A stretch of 64,000 nt of DNA from Streptococcus penaeicida (GTDB lineage Bacteria > Bacillota > Bacilli > Lactobacillales > Streptococcaceae). Both the position numbers and the translations under genes were made by a program. Below the pieces are notes generated by a model. The model saw only the letters and a program-made list of their open reading frames with translations, was not told where the DNA came from and searched no databases. The first letter of the stretch is position 1; every line of letters starts with the position of its first letter. Location: assembly GCF_002887775.1 (NCBI RefSeq), contig NZ_LOCM01000020.1, positions 1 through 64,000 on the forward strand, given 5' to 3'. Of this stretch, positions 56,731 to 64,000 are shown piece after piece.

Positions 56731-59349
56731 TTATAAGTTTTCAGCAACAGCTGCAAGTAAAGCAGAGATTTGACTTGCGTCTGAACCACCGGCCATAGCC
56801 ATGTCTGGTTTACCACCACCACGACCTGAAACGATAGGTGCCAATACTTTAATCAGATTACCTGCATGGACTGATTTGTCTTTGCTTGCTACGAGAACAT
56901 TGACTTTTTCACCGATTGAAGCCACTAAGACTAAAACATCTGAATAATCTTTTTGTTTCCAGTTATCAGCAAAGGTTCTAAGTGCCCCAGCATCTGAAAC
57001 AGCTACTTCAGTTGCGATGTAAGTGTGACCATTAGATTCCTTAACGTCTTTAAAGAGGTCGCCAGCTTGAGCTGCAGCAGCTTTTTCTTTTAGTTCAGCA
57101 TTTTCTTTTTGTAAGTCACGCACTTGTTCAGAAAGACTAGCCACTTTGGCTGGTACTTCTTTTAATTGCGGAGCTTTTAAGTTTAGCAGCAATTTCTTTA
57201 AGAGCGTCTTCACGTTGGCGGAAAGCTCAAAAGCTTGCTGACCGGTCACAGCTAGAATACGACGTGTGCCAGAACCAATACCTTCTTCTTTGACAATCTT
57301 GAAAAGACCAATTTCAGAAGTATTTGACAAGTGCGTACCACCACAGAGTTCAACTGAGTAATCACCAATGGTAACAACACGAACAACCTTACCATATTTT
57401 TCACCAAAGAGGGCCATAGCACCCATTGATTTAGCGGTATCAACATCCGTTTCAATAGTATTGACAGTAATGGCATTCCAAATTTGTTGGTTGACTTCTT
57501 CTTCAATACGACGAAGTTCTTCAGCCGTTACGGCTTCAAAATGGGTGAAGTCAAAACGAAGGAATTCTTCTTCATTCAATGAACCAGCCTGTGTAGCATG
57601 GTCACCAATGATATTGTGAAGAGCAGCATGGAGTAAGTGAGTTGCCGTATGATTTTTCTCAACTGCAAAACGACGTTTATGGTCAATTTCAAGGGTATAA
57701 TCTGTATCAAGTGAAAGACTAGCCAAGACTTCAACTGTATGTAATGCTTGACCATTTGGAGCTTTTTGGACATCCAAGACTTTAGCTAGAATATCACCTG
57801 CAGCATTTTTTATCCAACCATGGTCTGCCACTTGTCCACCCATTTCAGCGTAGAATGGTGTGCGGTCAAATACCAATAAAGCTTGCCCTTCTGAAACCAT
57901 TTCACTGCGTTCGTTATCGACAATAATAACTGAAAGATTTGCTTCTAAAGTTTCTTCTTCGTATGAGAATTCAGAAACTTCTGTAATACCCGCAAGGGTT
58001 TCATTTTGCATACCCATTGAGCCACCTTTTACAACAGCAGCACGCGCACGATCTTGTTGCTCTTTCATGGCAGCTTTGAAGCCTGCGTGGTCAATTTTAT
58101 AACCAGCATCTTCTGCCATTTCCTCAGTTAATTCTACCGGGAAACCATAGGTATCGTACAATTTAAAGATATCTTTACCTTCTAAAGTATCTTTACCCTC
58201 TTCTTTTAACTGCGCTAGCAATTGATCCAAATGACCAGAACCTGCATCAATGGTACGAGCAAAGGTTTCTTCTTCACGTTTAACAATTTTTTCGATGAAG
58301 TCACGTTTTTCAAGAATTTCTGGGTAGTAAGATTCCATGATTTGACCAACCGTTACAACAAGTTTGTAAAGGAAAGTCTCTGTAATCCCTAAACGACGGC
58401 CATGCATAACAGCACGACGAAGTAGACGACGAAGAACATAGCCACGACCTTCATTACCAGGTAAGGCACCATCACCAATAGCAAATGAAAGGGCACGAAT
58501 ATGGTCAGCAATAACCTTAAAGCTCATGTTATCGCCATCTTGGTCATAAGTTTTGCCAGAAAGTTTTTCAACTTCTTGAATAATCGGCATAAAGAGGTCT
58601 GTTTCAAAGTTGGTTTTAGCCCCTTGCATGACTGCTACAAGACGTTCCAGACCAGCACCCGTATCAATGTTTTTGTTTGGAAGCTCTTTGTACTCAGAAC
58701 GAGGAACCTCAGGATCAGCGTTAAATTGTGATAAAACGATGTTCCAGATTTCAATGTAACGGTCATTTTCCAAGTCTTCTTCTAAGAGACGGATACCGAT
58801 GTTTTCTGGGTCAAAAGCAGGGCCACGATCGAAGAAAATTTCAGTGTCCGGACCAGAAGGACCCGCACCAATTTCCCAGAAGTTTTCCTCTAAAGGAATC
58901 AAGTGACTTGGGTCTACACCCAAAGCAATCCAACGGTTGTACGAATCAGTATCTTCTGGATAGTATGTCATGTAAAGTTTTTCTTTAGGGAAATCAAACC
59001 ACTCTGGACTTGTTAAAAGCTCAAAGCCCCACTCAATGGCTTCATCACGGAAATAATCACCGATAGAGAAGTTCCCAAGCATTTCAAACATAGTATGGTG
59101 ACGAGCAGTTTTTCCTACATTTTCAATATCGTTAGTACGAATTGATTTTTGAGCATTGGTAATTCTTGGATTTTCTGGAATAACCGAACCATCAAAATAT
59201 TTTTTAAGGGTTGCAACACCGGAGTTAATCCATAACAAAGTTGGGTCGTTGACAGGAACTAAATTGGCTGAAGGCTCAACAGAATGGCCTTTTGACTTCC
59301 AAAAGTCTAACCACATTTGGCGAATTTGCGCTGAACTTAATGATTTCAT
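56731..59349 (-). CDS. alaS: Alanyl-tRNA synthetase
   Basis: 872 residues, full length. Class II catalytic core at the N-terminus ([49 protein letters not shown]), a tRNA-recognition part, the editing domain with the zinc-site [12 protein letters not shown] and [13 protein letters not shown], a coiled coil, and the DHHA1-type C-terminal domain ([16 protein letters not shown]). Controlled by a T-box leader upstream. Intact. Confidence 0.96.
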   Translation of the reverse strand: MKSLSSAQIRQMWLDFWKSKGHSVEPSANLVPVNDPTLLWINSGVATLKKYFDGSVIPENPRITNAQKSIRTNDIENVGKTARHHTMFEMLGNFSIGDYFRDEAIEWGFELLTSPEWFDFPKEKLYMTYYPEDTDSYNRWIALGVDPSHLIPLEENFWEIGAGPSGPDTEIFFDRGPAFDPENIGIRLLEEDLENDRYIEIWNIVLSQFNADPEVPRSEYKELPNKNIDTGAGLERLVAVMQGAKTNFETDLFMPIIQEVEKLSGKTYDQDGDNMSFKVIADHIRALSFAIGDGALPGNEGRGYVLRRLLRRAVMHGRRLGITETFLYKLVVTVGQIMESYYPEILEKRDFIEKIVKREEETFARTIDAGSGHLDQLLAQLKEEGKDTLEGKDIFKLYDTYGFPVELTEEMAEDAGYKIDHAGFKAAMKEQQDRARAAVVKGGSMGMQNETLAGITEVSEFSYEEETLEANLSVIIVDNERSEMVSEGQALLVFDRTPFYAEMGGQVADHGWIKNAAGDILAKVLDVQKAPNGQALHTVEVLASLSLDTDYTLEIDHKRRFAVEKNHTATHLLHAALHNIIGDHATQAGSLNEEEFLRFDFTHFEAVTAEELRRIEEEVNQQIWNAITVNTIETDVDTAKSMGAMALFGEKYGKVVRVVTIGDYSVELCGGTHLSNTSEIGLFKIVKEEGIGSGTRRILAVTGQQAFELSANVKTLLKKLLLNLKAPQLKEVPAKVASLSEQVRDLQKENAELKEKAAAAQAGDLFKDVKESNGHTYIATEVAVSDAGALRTFADNWKQKDYSDVLVLVASIGEKVNVLVASKDKSVHAGNLIKVLAPIVSGRGGGKPDMAMAGGSDASQISALLAAVAENL

Positions 59350-59641
59350 TTTTTTCTAGAGAAAGTGTGTTAATGAGATACCACTAACTTCTGATTTACT
59401 GATGCATTATTCAGCACCAAAATATCTAAACACTTTCAATCCTTCCTTTTTTCATAAATAAAAGACAAGACCACTGTATAGAGGGCGAAAACCGCGGTAC
59501 CACCTCCATTCAATGAACTTGTCATTATCTTTAATGTCTTTATAAAATTGTATAGTGTTAAGTAGCATGTTAAAGCAATTTTCATGACTCGCAGCAACCG
59601 TCACTTTTCTGTAGAAAATCTATTTCTCTAACAATTCTTAA
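59350..59641 (-). promoter_or_regulatory. T-box riboswitch leader of alaS
   Basis: The canonical T-box motif AGGTGGTACCGCGGT lies at 59505-59491, whose UGGU bulge pairs with the tRNA ACCA end. A Stem I region follows the promoter and offers GCT (59576-59574) as the Ala specifier. Complementary GACAAG / CTTGTC arms before a T-rich stretch form the terminator. Uncharged tRNA-Ala should permit readthrough. Confidence 0.85.
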
Positions 59642-59647
59642 CAATTA

Positions 59648-59676
59648 ATTATAGCGTCTTTTTAAGTCAAGGTCAA
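59648..59676 (-). promoter_or_regulatory. alaS leader promoter
   Basis: -35 TTGACC (59676-59671), 17-bp spacer, -10 TATAAT (59653-59648). It overlaps the end of the upstream prsA gene region, so alaS has its own transcript. Confidence 0.75.
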
Positions 59677-59683
59677 ATAGAAA

Positions 59684-60625
59684 TTATTTTTGACCAACTG
59701 TGGAGGCAATACCACCAGTCCCTTTGTTTGAAGCAAATTGAGACAAGATATCAGCAAAAGCTTTTTCTTTAATCTTAACATTAGCTTTATCAAGGGTAGC
59801 TGCGATGACTTTATTTTGGAAAGCTGTGTCTTTTTGTTTTGAATTCATAATGATTTCAGTTAAGCGTTTCTTGTATTCTTTCCAATCTGCTTTCTTCTCA
59901 GCTTTTTTCACCATATTGACGATGAAATATTTTTTCTGATAAGTCGATGAGTCCATAACAGTAATTAATTCTGATTTAGAACCATCTTTTAATTTAGTAG
60001 CAGCATCGATAACGTCACTTGGCAAGTCATTACTTGCAGAATCAAAAGTAAAATCAACTTTTTTGTTGCTTTCGATAGTGTTATCTTTAGCAATCTTAGC
60101 AAAATCAGCACCGTCAGCTTTAACTTGTTCTAAGACTTTCTTAGCTTTATCAGCATCATCCATAGCGATAACTTGTGTTGTCATATCTGGAGTATAGGCA
60201 TCATAAGCTTTTTTATAATTCGCATCTGTTAATTCTTTTTTAGCAGCTTGCTTAACCGCATATTCAACAAGCATTGTTGAACGAACTTGTTTTTTGTATG
60301 CTTCAGGTGTTAAACCTGCTTGAGAGAGTGCATCTGAGAACGATGAACCATATTGTTCTGCAGTTTTATTATAAGATTCTTCAACTTTTTTCTCAGAAAC
60401 TTTCTTACCATACTCTTGTTCAAAAACACGTGCCATGATTAAACTTAGCATAGTTTGTTTGGCTGCAGTTGTTTCTTTAGCTTCTTTATAGAAATCTGTT
60501 ACGGTGATAGTGTCACCTTTCATTGTTGCAATTTTAGTGCTGTCATTCGTTGAACTACAAGCAGCCAGTGTCATCACTGAAGCCAAAGTTACAAAACCAG
60601 TAACTAGCTTGTTTGATTTTTTCAT
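59684..60625 (-). CDS. prsA: PrsA foldase lipoprotein
   Basis: About 313 residues from 60625. Signal peptide with lipobox LAAC (near residues 20-24) after MKKSNKLVTGFVTLASVM. The parvulin-type PPIase region lies in the middle (VIAMDDADKAKKVLEQVKADGADFAKIA), flanked by SurA-like chaperone segments. Aids folding of secreted proteins outside the membrane. Start chosen by AAGGAG 9 nt upstream; the frame reaches back to 60655. Several conserved parvulin positions look degenerate, as is usual in streptococcal PrsA. Confidence 0.88.
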   Translation of the reverse strand: MKKSNKLVTGFVTLASVMTLAACSSTNDSTKIATMKGDTITVTDFYKEAKETTAAKQTMLSLIMARVFEQEYGKKVSEKKVEESYNKTAEQYGSSFSDALSQAGLTPEAYKKQVRSTMLVEYAVKQAAKKELTDANYKKAYDAYTPDMTTQVIAMDDADKAKKVLEQVKADGADFAKIAKDNTIESNKKVDFTFDSASNDLPSDVIDAATKLKDGSKSELITVMDSSTYQKKYFIVNMVKKAEKKADWKEYKKRLTEIIMNSKQKDTAFQNKVIAATLDKANVKIKEKAFADILSQFASNKGTGGIASTVGQK

Positions 60626-60681
60626 TTTAGTGAGCTCCTTTTTATCTTTAACCAATTCATTATAACATACTATCTTAAATA

Positions 60682-61392
60682 TTACTTAATCTCCCATTCA
60701 ATCAGTTCTTGGTTTTTTCGAACCATTAATAGACCATCACTCAAAGGTAGCAAACTCGAAGTCAAGCCCGGATGGTTAAGAGTAACGTCAAATAATTTAT
60801 GAAGGCCACGATAAATGGTTCTTTGTCCTCGACGCACCTCTTCAATCGGCTTAGCGATATCGCCACCTTGGAAGACATCATCAAAAACAATTAGACCACC
60901 GACCTTTAAATGCTTTAAAATTTCTGGCAAAAAGACAATATATTTAGACTTAGCTGAATCCATAAAAACAAAGTCATATTCTTGATCAAGCTGACTCAAG
61001 ACATCAGCTGCATCCCCCTCAAGCAATTGGATTTGCTTACGATGATCATATTTTGCAAAGTTTTCCTTAGCAAAAGCTATCATTTCCGGATTACGATCAA
61101 TAGTTGTAATCTTAGCATCAGGTGCATTTTCAGCCATCAATAATGCTGAAAAGCCAATAGCTGTACCAATTTCTAAAATATTCTTTGGCTGTAATGATTG
61201 CAAAAGCACCCGAAAATAAGCCACCACTTCATGTTGAATAATGGGAATATTTTCCTCTTTAGCAAAAGCCTCAATCTCAGCTAAAAAGCCAGCATTAGTT
61301 GCTTGCTTTGTTCTTAAAAAGTCAACAATTTCTTCTTTCACAACAGGACGACGCATGTTGTGATTTGCATTTTTACTATACGATTCTACCAT
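60682..61392 (-). CDS. SAM-dependent O-methyltransferase
   Basis: 236 residues from 61392 (MVESYSKNANHN). Class I methyltransferase of the catechol/caffeoyl-CoA type: ILEIGTAIGFSALLM (SAM loop), ITTIDRNPEMIAFAKEN, YDFVFMDSAKSKY and VFDDVFQGG. Related proteins modify tRNA (TrmR-like, 5-methoxyuridine), so tRNA modification is a fair guess, not shown. No SD: extended -10 TGC-TATCCT ends 6 nt before the ATG, implying a leaderless mRNA. The frame to 61428 crosses the promoter. Precedes prsA on the same strand. Confidence 0.85.
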   Translation of the reverse strand: MVESYSKNANHNMRRPVVKEEIVDFLRTKQATNAGFLAEIEAFAKEENIPIIQHEVVAYFRVLLQSLQPKNILEIGTAIGFSALLMAENAPDAKITTIDRNPEMIAFAKENFAKYDHRKQIQLLEGDAADVLSQLDQEYDFVFMDSAKSKYIVFLPEILKHLKVGGLIVFDDVFQGGDIAKPIEEVRRGQRTIYRGLHKLFDVTLNHPGLTSSLLPLSDGLLMVRKNQELIEWEIK

Positions 61393-61398
61393 TAGTCT

Positions 61399-61428
61399 AG
61401 GATAGCATAGACCAAGAGACAGTGTCAA
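61399..61428 (-). promoter_or_regulatory. Promoter of the O-methyltransferase gene
   Basis: -35 TTGACA (61428-61423), 18-bp spacer, extended -10 TGC-TATCCT (hexamer 61404-61399), 6 nt before the ATG at 61392. Confidence 0.75.
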
Positions 61429-61486
61429 GAATTGCGGAGTTGACGGATTGGATATGTCGCTATCTTATTAATCTTTACACTTTATC

Positions 61487-61530
61487 AAAAAAAATACGTG
61501 GACCTTGTTTATCCGTCCTCGTATTTTTTT
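61487..61530. terminator. Terminator of the thi operon
   Basis: AAAATACG-GGAC / GTCC-CGTATTTT stem with a T run on each strand. It ends the minus-strand thiamine operon. Confidence 0.8.
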
Positions 61531-61643
61531 AAAAGGTAGCTAAGTAAATGATATCTTGATCAGACGAAATTGCCGTTGTACTAACACTTAAAAAAGTATC
61601 AAAATATAATAGATTTTAATAGTATGTTTCCTTTAATAGCATG

Positions 61644-62306
61644 TCAAGAATTTTCTATTTTCTCTGCTAGATGCTTTTCAACTTCTTCTTTTAGACTTCG
61701 GCTTGTTTTGCTAATATCCTGACTTCGTGAAATGGCTGAAATGACTGCAATACCATCAGCTCCATTAGCAATAATAGCTTCAACATCTTCCTCTTGTATA
61801 CCACCTATAGCAACAATAGGTAATGCTTTGTCAACTTCTCGTACACCTTGGATTAAGGAAAGACCAGTTGGCGTTTTGGCATCCGCTTTTGAGATTGTAG
61901 CCTTATAAGGACCAAGTCCTACATAATTAACTAAATTCAATTGGGAGTGATGGAATTCAGTCATATTATTGATTGATAGACCAATGATTTTATCTGGAAA
62001 AAGTTTTCTTGCTTGTTCAAGTGGCATATCATCCTGACCAATATGGATACCATCAGCATCCAATTCTATTGCCAAATCAATATCATCATTAATGATAAAT
62101 GGGACCCCATAAGACTGACATAATTTTTGTGCAGCTAGTGCTAAGTTTCTTTTTTCAATCCCATCCTTGGCACCATTTCCTTTTTCTCGAAATTGATAAA
62201 GACTTATTCCAGCTTCTAGGGCTTTTTCTAAAGTCGCTAATAGATTACCATTCGGACAGTCTTGACTACCACAAATAAAGTAAAGAGCTAGTAGTTCTTT
62301 ATTCAT
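61644..62306 (-). CDS. thiE: Thiamine-phosphate synthase
   Basis: 220 residues. Couples HMP-PP with HET-P to make thiamine phosphate. LYQFREKGNG, the INDDIDLAIELDADGIHIGQDDMPL segment and VAIGGIQEEDVEAI with GADGIAVISAI are TIM-barrel signatures of ThiE. Start overlaps the thiM stop by 8 bp. Last gene of tenA-thiD-thiM-thiE. Confidence 0.92.
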   Translation of the reverse strand: MNKELLALYFICGSQDCPNGNLLATLEKALEAGISLYQFREKGNGAKDGIEKRNLALAAQKLCQSYGVPFIINDDIDLAIELDADGIHIGQDDMPLEQARKLFPDKIIGLSINNMTEFHHSQLNLVNYVGLGPYKATISKADAKTPTGLSLIQGVREVDKALPIVAIGGIQEEDVEAIIANGADGIAVISAISRSQDISKTSRSLKEEVEKHLAEKIENS

Positions 62307-63087
62307 GACTTACTTTTATCCTTTCTTCCACGTCTTTATCTTTGATGTTATAAAGAGCATCGAGAAATGCTATCTGATAACTTCCAGGACCTTTATTTGC
62401 GCTAGCTTCTTCAGCTAATTCTCCAGCGATATTATAGCTTGAAAGGGCCTCGATTAAGCAGTCTTTATACTGGCTTGGGTCAGCTACCGCTATGAAAGCA
62501 GCAAGTACTGCTCCCAGAAGGCAGCCTGTTCCCGTAACTAGCGGCATCATAGCAGAGCCATTTTCCAAAAGTGTCACTGAGCCATCAAGGGCAATAGCAT
62601 CTCTTTCACCAGTGATAACAACTGGCATCTGAAAGGCTTTTTCTGCTCGCAAGGCTAAACCAGCTACGTCTTCGATGAAACCACCATCTGGTCCTTTTGA
62701 CTCTTGCTTTTCCCCTAATAAGGCAGCAATTTCACTAGCATTTCCTCTCAGTATTGTAATAGGATGGTTTTTAACAAGCTCTTGTGAGATGGCTAAACGG
62801 ACCTGACTTGCCCCAGCAGCAACTGGATCAAGGACGACTGGAACATTATTTTCACTAGCTATTTTGATGGCCGCTTGATAGTTTTCTAAACTCTTTTCAG
62901 AAAGAGTGCCGATATTGATTAAAAGGCCGTTAGCAACTTTAAGCATATCCCTTAAATCCTCGACATAGTCGCTCATTGCTGGGACTGCACCTAAAGCTAA
63001 TAAGCCATTAGCCGTAAAGTTTTTAACCACATCATTGGTCATTGAAATCACAAATGGTTTTGACTCTCTTAATTTTTCTAAAAACAT
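62299..63087 (-). CDS. thiM: Hydroxyethylthiazole kinase
   Basis: 262 residues from 63087 (MFLEKLRESKPF), with AAGGAG upstream; the longer frame to 63126 lies inside thiD. Phosphorylates the thiazole alcohol for thiamine salvage. ISMTNDVVKNFTANGLLALGAVPAMS, VVLDPVAAGAS and VTGTGCLLGAVLAAF match ThiM, the last being the catalytic anion-hole segment. Salvage rather than full synthesis is implied because no thiazole synthesis genes are nearby. Confidence 0.92.
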   Translation of the reverse strand: MFLEKLRESKPFVISMTNDVVKNFTANGLLALGAVPAMSDYVEDLRDMLKVANGLLINIGTLSEKSLENYQAAIKIASENNVPVVLDPVAAGASQVRLAISQELVKNHPITILRGNASEIAALLGEKQESKGPDGGFIEDVAGLALRAEKAFQMPVVITGERDAIALDGSVTLLENGSAMMPLVTGTGCLLGAVLAAFIAVADPSQYKDCLIEALSSYNIAGELAEEASANKGPGSYQIAFLDALYNIKDKDVEERIKVSHE

Positions 63088-63088
63088 T

Positions 63089-63889
63089 TTATTCTCCTTT
63101 ATAAGTTGTGTGATTGACAGGGCCATTGCCCTTACCTAATTCCGGAGCTGTTTCAATAGCTTTAGTAATAAAAGCCTTGGCTGTCGAAAAGGCTTGACTA
63201 ACTGATTTGCCTTTAGCTAATTCAGCAGCAATAACAGCCGCAAAGGTACAACCAGTCCCGTGCGTATGTTTGGTGTCCACGCGCTGACTGCTTAACATTT
63301 TAATGGAACCATCTTCTAAGAAGAGATAGTCAATTGCTTCCCCTTCTAAATGTCCTCCTTTGATAATGACATTCTTTACTTGATAAAGTGACTGGATATC
63401 GCGTCCTGCCCTGATAATACTCACTTCATCTGTAAGAGGACGATCTATAATGACTTCTGCTTCCATGAGATTTGGCGTAATAACTGTGGCTAAAGGAAGT
63501 AATTTCTGACGTAAGGCTTCGATGGCATCCTCATTAATCAACCGATGACCACGGGTTGCGACCATAACAGGATCTAGCACATAAGGAATGTCTTGATGGT
63601 CTTGCAAATAGTCAGCCACTAAGTCAATAATCTCGAGGCTGGCCAACATACCACTTTTAATAGCTTGAGGCGGAATATCTTCAAAGACACAATCCAATTC
63701 TTGCTTAATGAAATCGACCGACACATTTTCCACTGCTCTGACGCCACAGGTGTTTTGGGCAACCAAACTCGTGATGACCGCCATGCCATAGACATTCCGA
63801 GCTTGAAAACTTTTTAAATCGGCCATAACACCAGCACCGCCACTTGGGTCAGTTCCAGCAATGGTTAAAACAGTATGTAATTGAGTCAT
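63089..63889 (-). CDS. thiD: HMP/HMP-P kinase
   Basis: 266 residues. Phosphorylates hydroxymethylpyrimidine twice for coupling by ThiE. LTIAGTDPSGGAGVMADLKSF at the N-terminus, PYVLDPVMVATRGHRLI and THGTGCTFAAVIAAELAKG near the C-terminus are ThiD motifs. The ribosome site GGAGG lies in the end of the upstream tenA gene, 6-7 nt away. Pyridoxal kinase activity is a possible side activity. Confidence 0.92.
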   Translation of the reverse strand: MTQLHTVLTIAGTDPSGGAGVMADLKSFQARNVYGMAVITSLVAQNTCGVRAVENVSVDFIKQELDCVFEDIPPQAIKSGMLASLEIIDLVADYLQDHQDIPYVLDPVMVATRGHRLINEDAIEALRQKLLPLATVITPNLMEAEVIIDRPLTDEVSIIRAGRDIQSLYQVKNVIIKGGHLEGEAIDYLFLEDGSIKMLSSQRVDTKHTHGTGCTFAAVIAAELAKGKSVSQAFSTAKAFITKAIETAPELGKGNGPVNHTTYKGE

Positions 63890-63890
63890 C

Positions 63891-64000
63891 TTAATCCTCC
63901 CATTTTTCTTGATCTACAGCCATTTGAAAGAAGCGTCTCTCATGTTGGCATGATTTCATAAAATTATCGATCAGTGCAGCCTTCTCCAAATTATCCATAG
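63891..64000 (-). CDS. tenA: TenA-like thiaminase II, C-terminal end only
   Basis: Partial: the gene continues beyond the right edge. The visible end encodes MDNLEKAALIDNFMKSCQHE followed by RRFFQMAVDQEKWED and a stop. The C-terminal Glu-x2-Phe-Phe helix fits TenA, which recycles thiamine pyrimidine breakdown products, and the place before thiD matches streptococcal thi operons. Identification rests on about 36 residues and context. Confidence 0.7.
   Translation of the reverse strand, partial: MDNLEKAALIDNFMKSCQHERRFFQMAVDQEKWED

Overview
The window reads as a chromosomal segment of a low-GC streptococcus, most likely of the pyogenic group. The evidence is gene content: a class Ib ribonucleotide reductase set beside ptsHI and gapN, an SMK-box metK leader, a PrsA foldase lipoprotein, MurA with an active-site Cys, an LCP protein beside aroK, and a full glucuronide utilisation cluster. 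The uidA-type beta-glucuronidase would suit S. uberis or S. iniae-like species, but the species is inference. Most genes lie on the minus strand. No tRNA, rRNA, CRISPR array or intact insertion sequence was seen.

Layout. 0.1-5 kb: a fetAB-like metal exporter (fetB frameshifted), thioesterase, GNAT, nucleoside deoxyribosyltransferase, XRE regulator and NUDIX genes. 5-13 kb is the accessory stretch: a decayed remnant, a RibD/DHFR-fold gene, a broken DUF1761 gene, a HIRAN plus J-domain gene pair, DUF3592-type membrane proteins (one broken), a GntR-regulated ABC exporter with a broken permease, an AT-rich gap, and a SWIM zinc-finger gene with a possible 39-residue Cys-rich ORF. 13-21 kb: rlmCD, an LCP protein, aroK-aroA (aroA frameshifted), yihY, map, an SpxR-like regulator and a GNAT.

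21.5-34 kb is a beta-glucuronide/uronate catabolism regulon: GH3 glycosidase, HAD phosphatase, SDR-type UxuB, UxuA, UxaC, KdgA, a GntR/FCD regulator, UidA, KdgK and a GPH-type transporter. Palindromes of the form AATTCATC-T-GATGAATT stand upstream of the transporter, kdgA and HAD-GH3 units, with consensus-matching cre sites beside two of them. Together the genes would import a glucuronide, cleave it, convert glucuronate through fructuronate and mannonate to KDG, phosphorylate it and split KDPG. Two of these genes (transporter, kdgA) carry single-base frameshifts.

34-49 kb: murA, metK with a SAM-III riboswitch, birA (frameshifted), a DUF3272 gene, a HicAB module with a frameshifted toxin, dnaX with an fRMsr-like gene, udk, a DEAD-box helicase, a polysaccharide deacetylase (frameshifted), gapN, ptsI and ptsH. 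49-64 kb: NrdR-controlled nrdH-nrdE-nrdF, a ClC channel, an aminotransferase plus omega-amidase-like pair, alaS behind a T-box leader, prsA, an O-methyltransferase, and a thiamine salvage operon (tenA-thiD-thiM-thiE).

Two patterns cut across the window. First, five genes have an extended or canonical -10 box exactly 6 nt before ATG and no ribosome-binding site, as expected of leaderless mRNAs. Second, at least ten genes carry single-base indels, including normally essential ones (birA) and core ones (aroA), so either the assembly has residual indel errors or the genome is decaying; raw reads would settle this.
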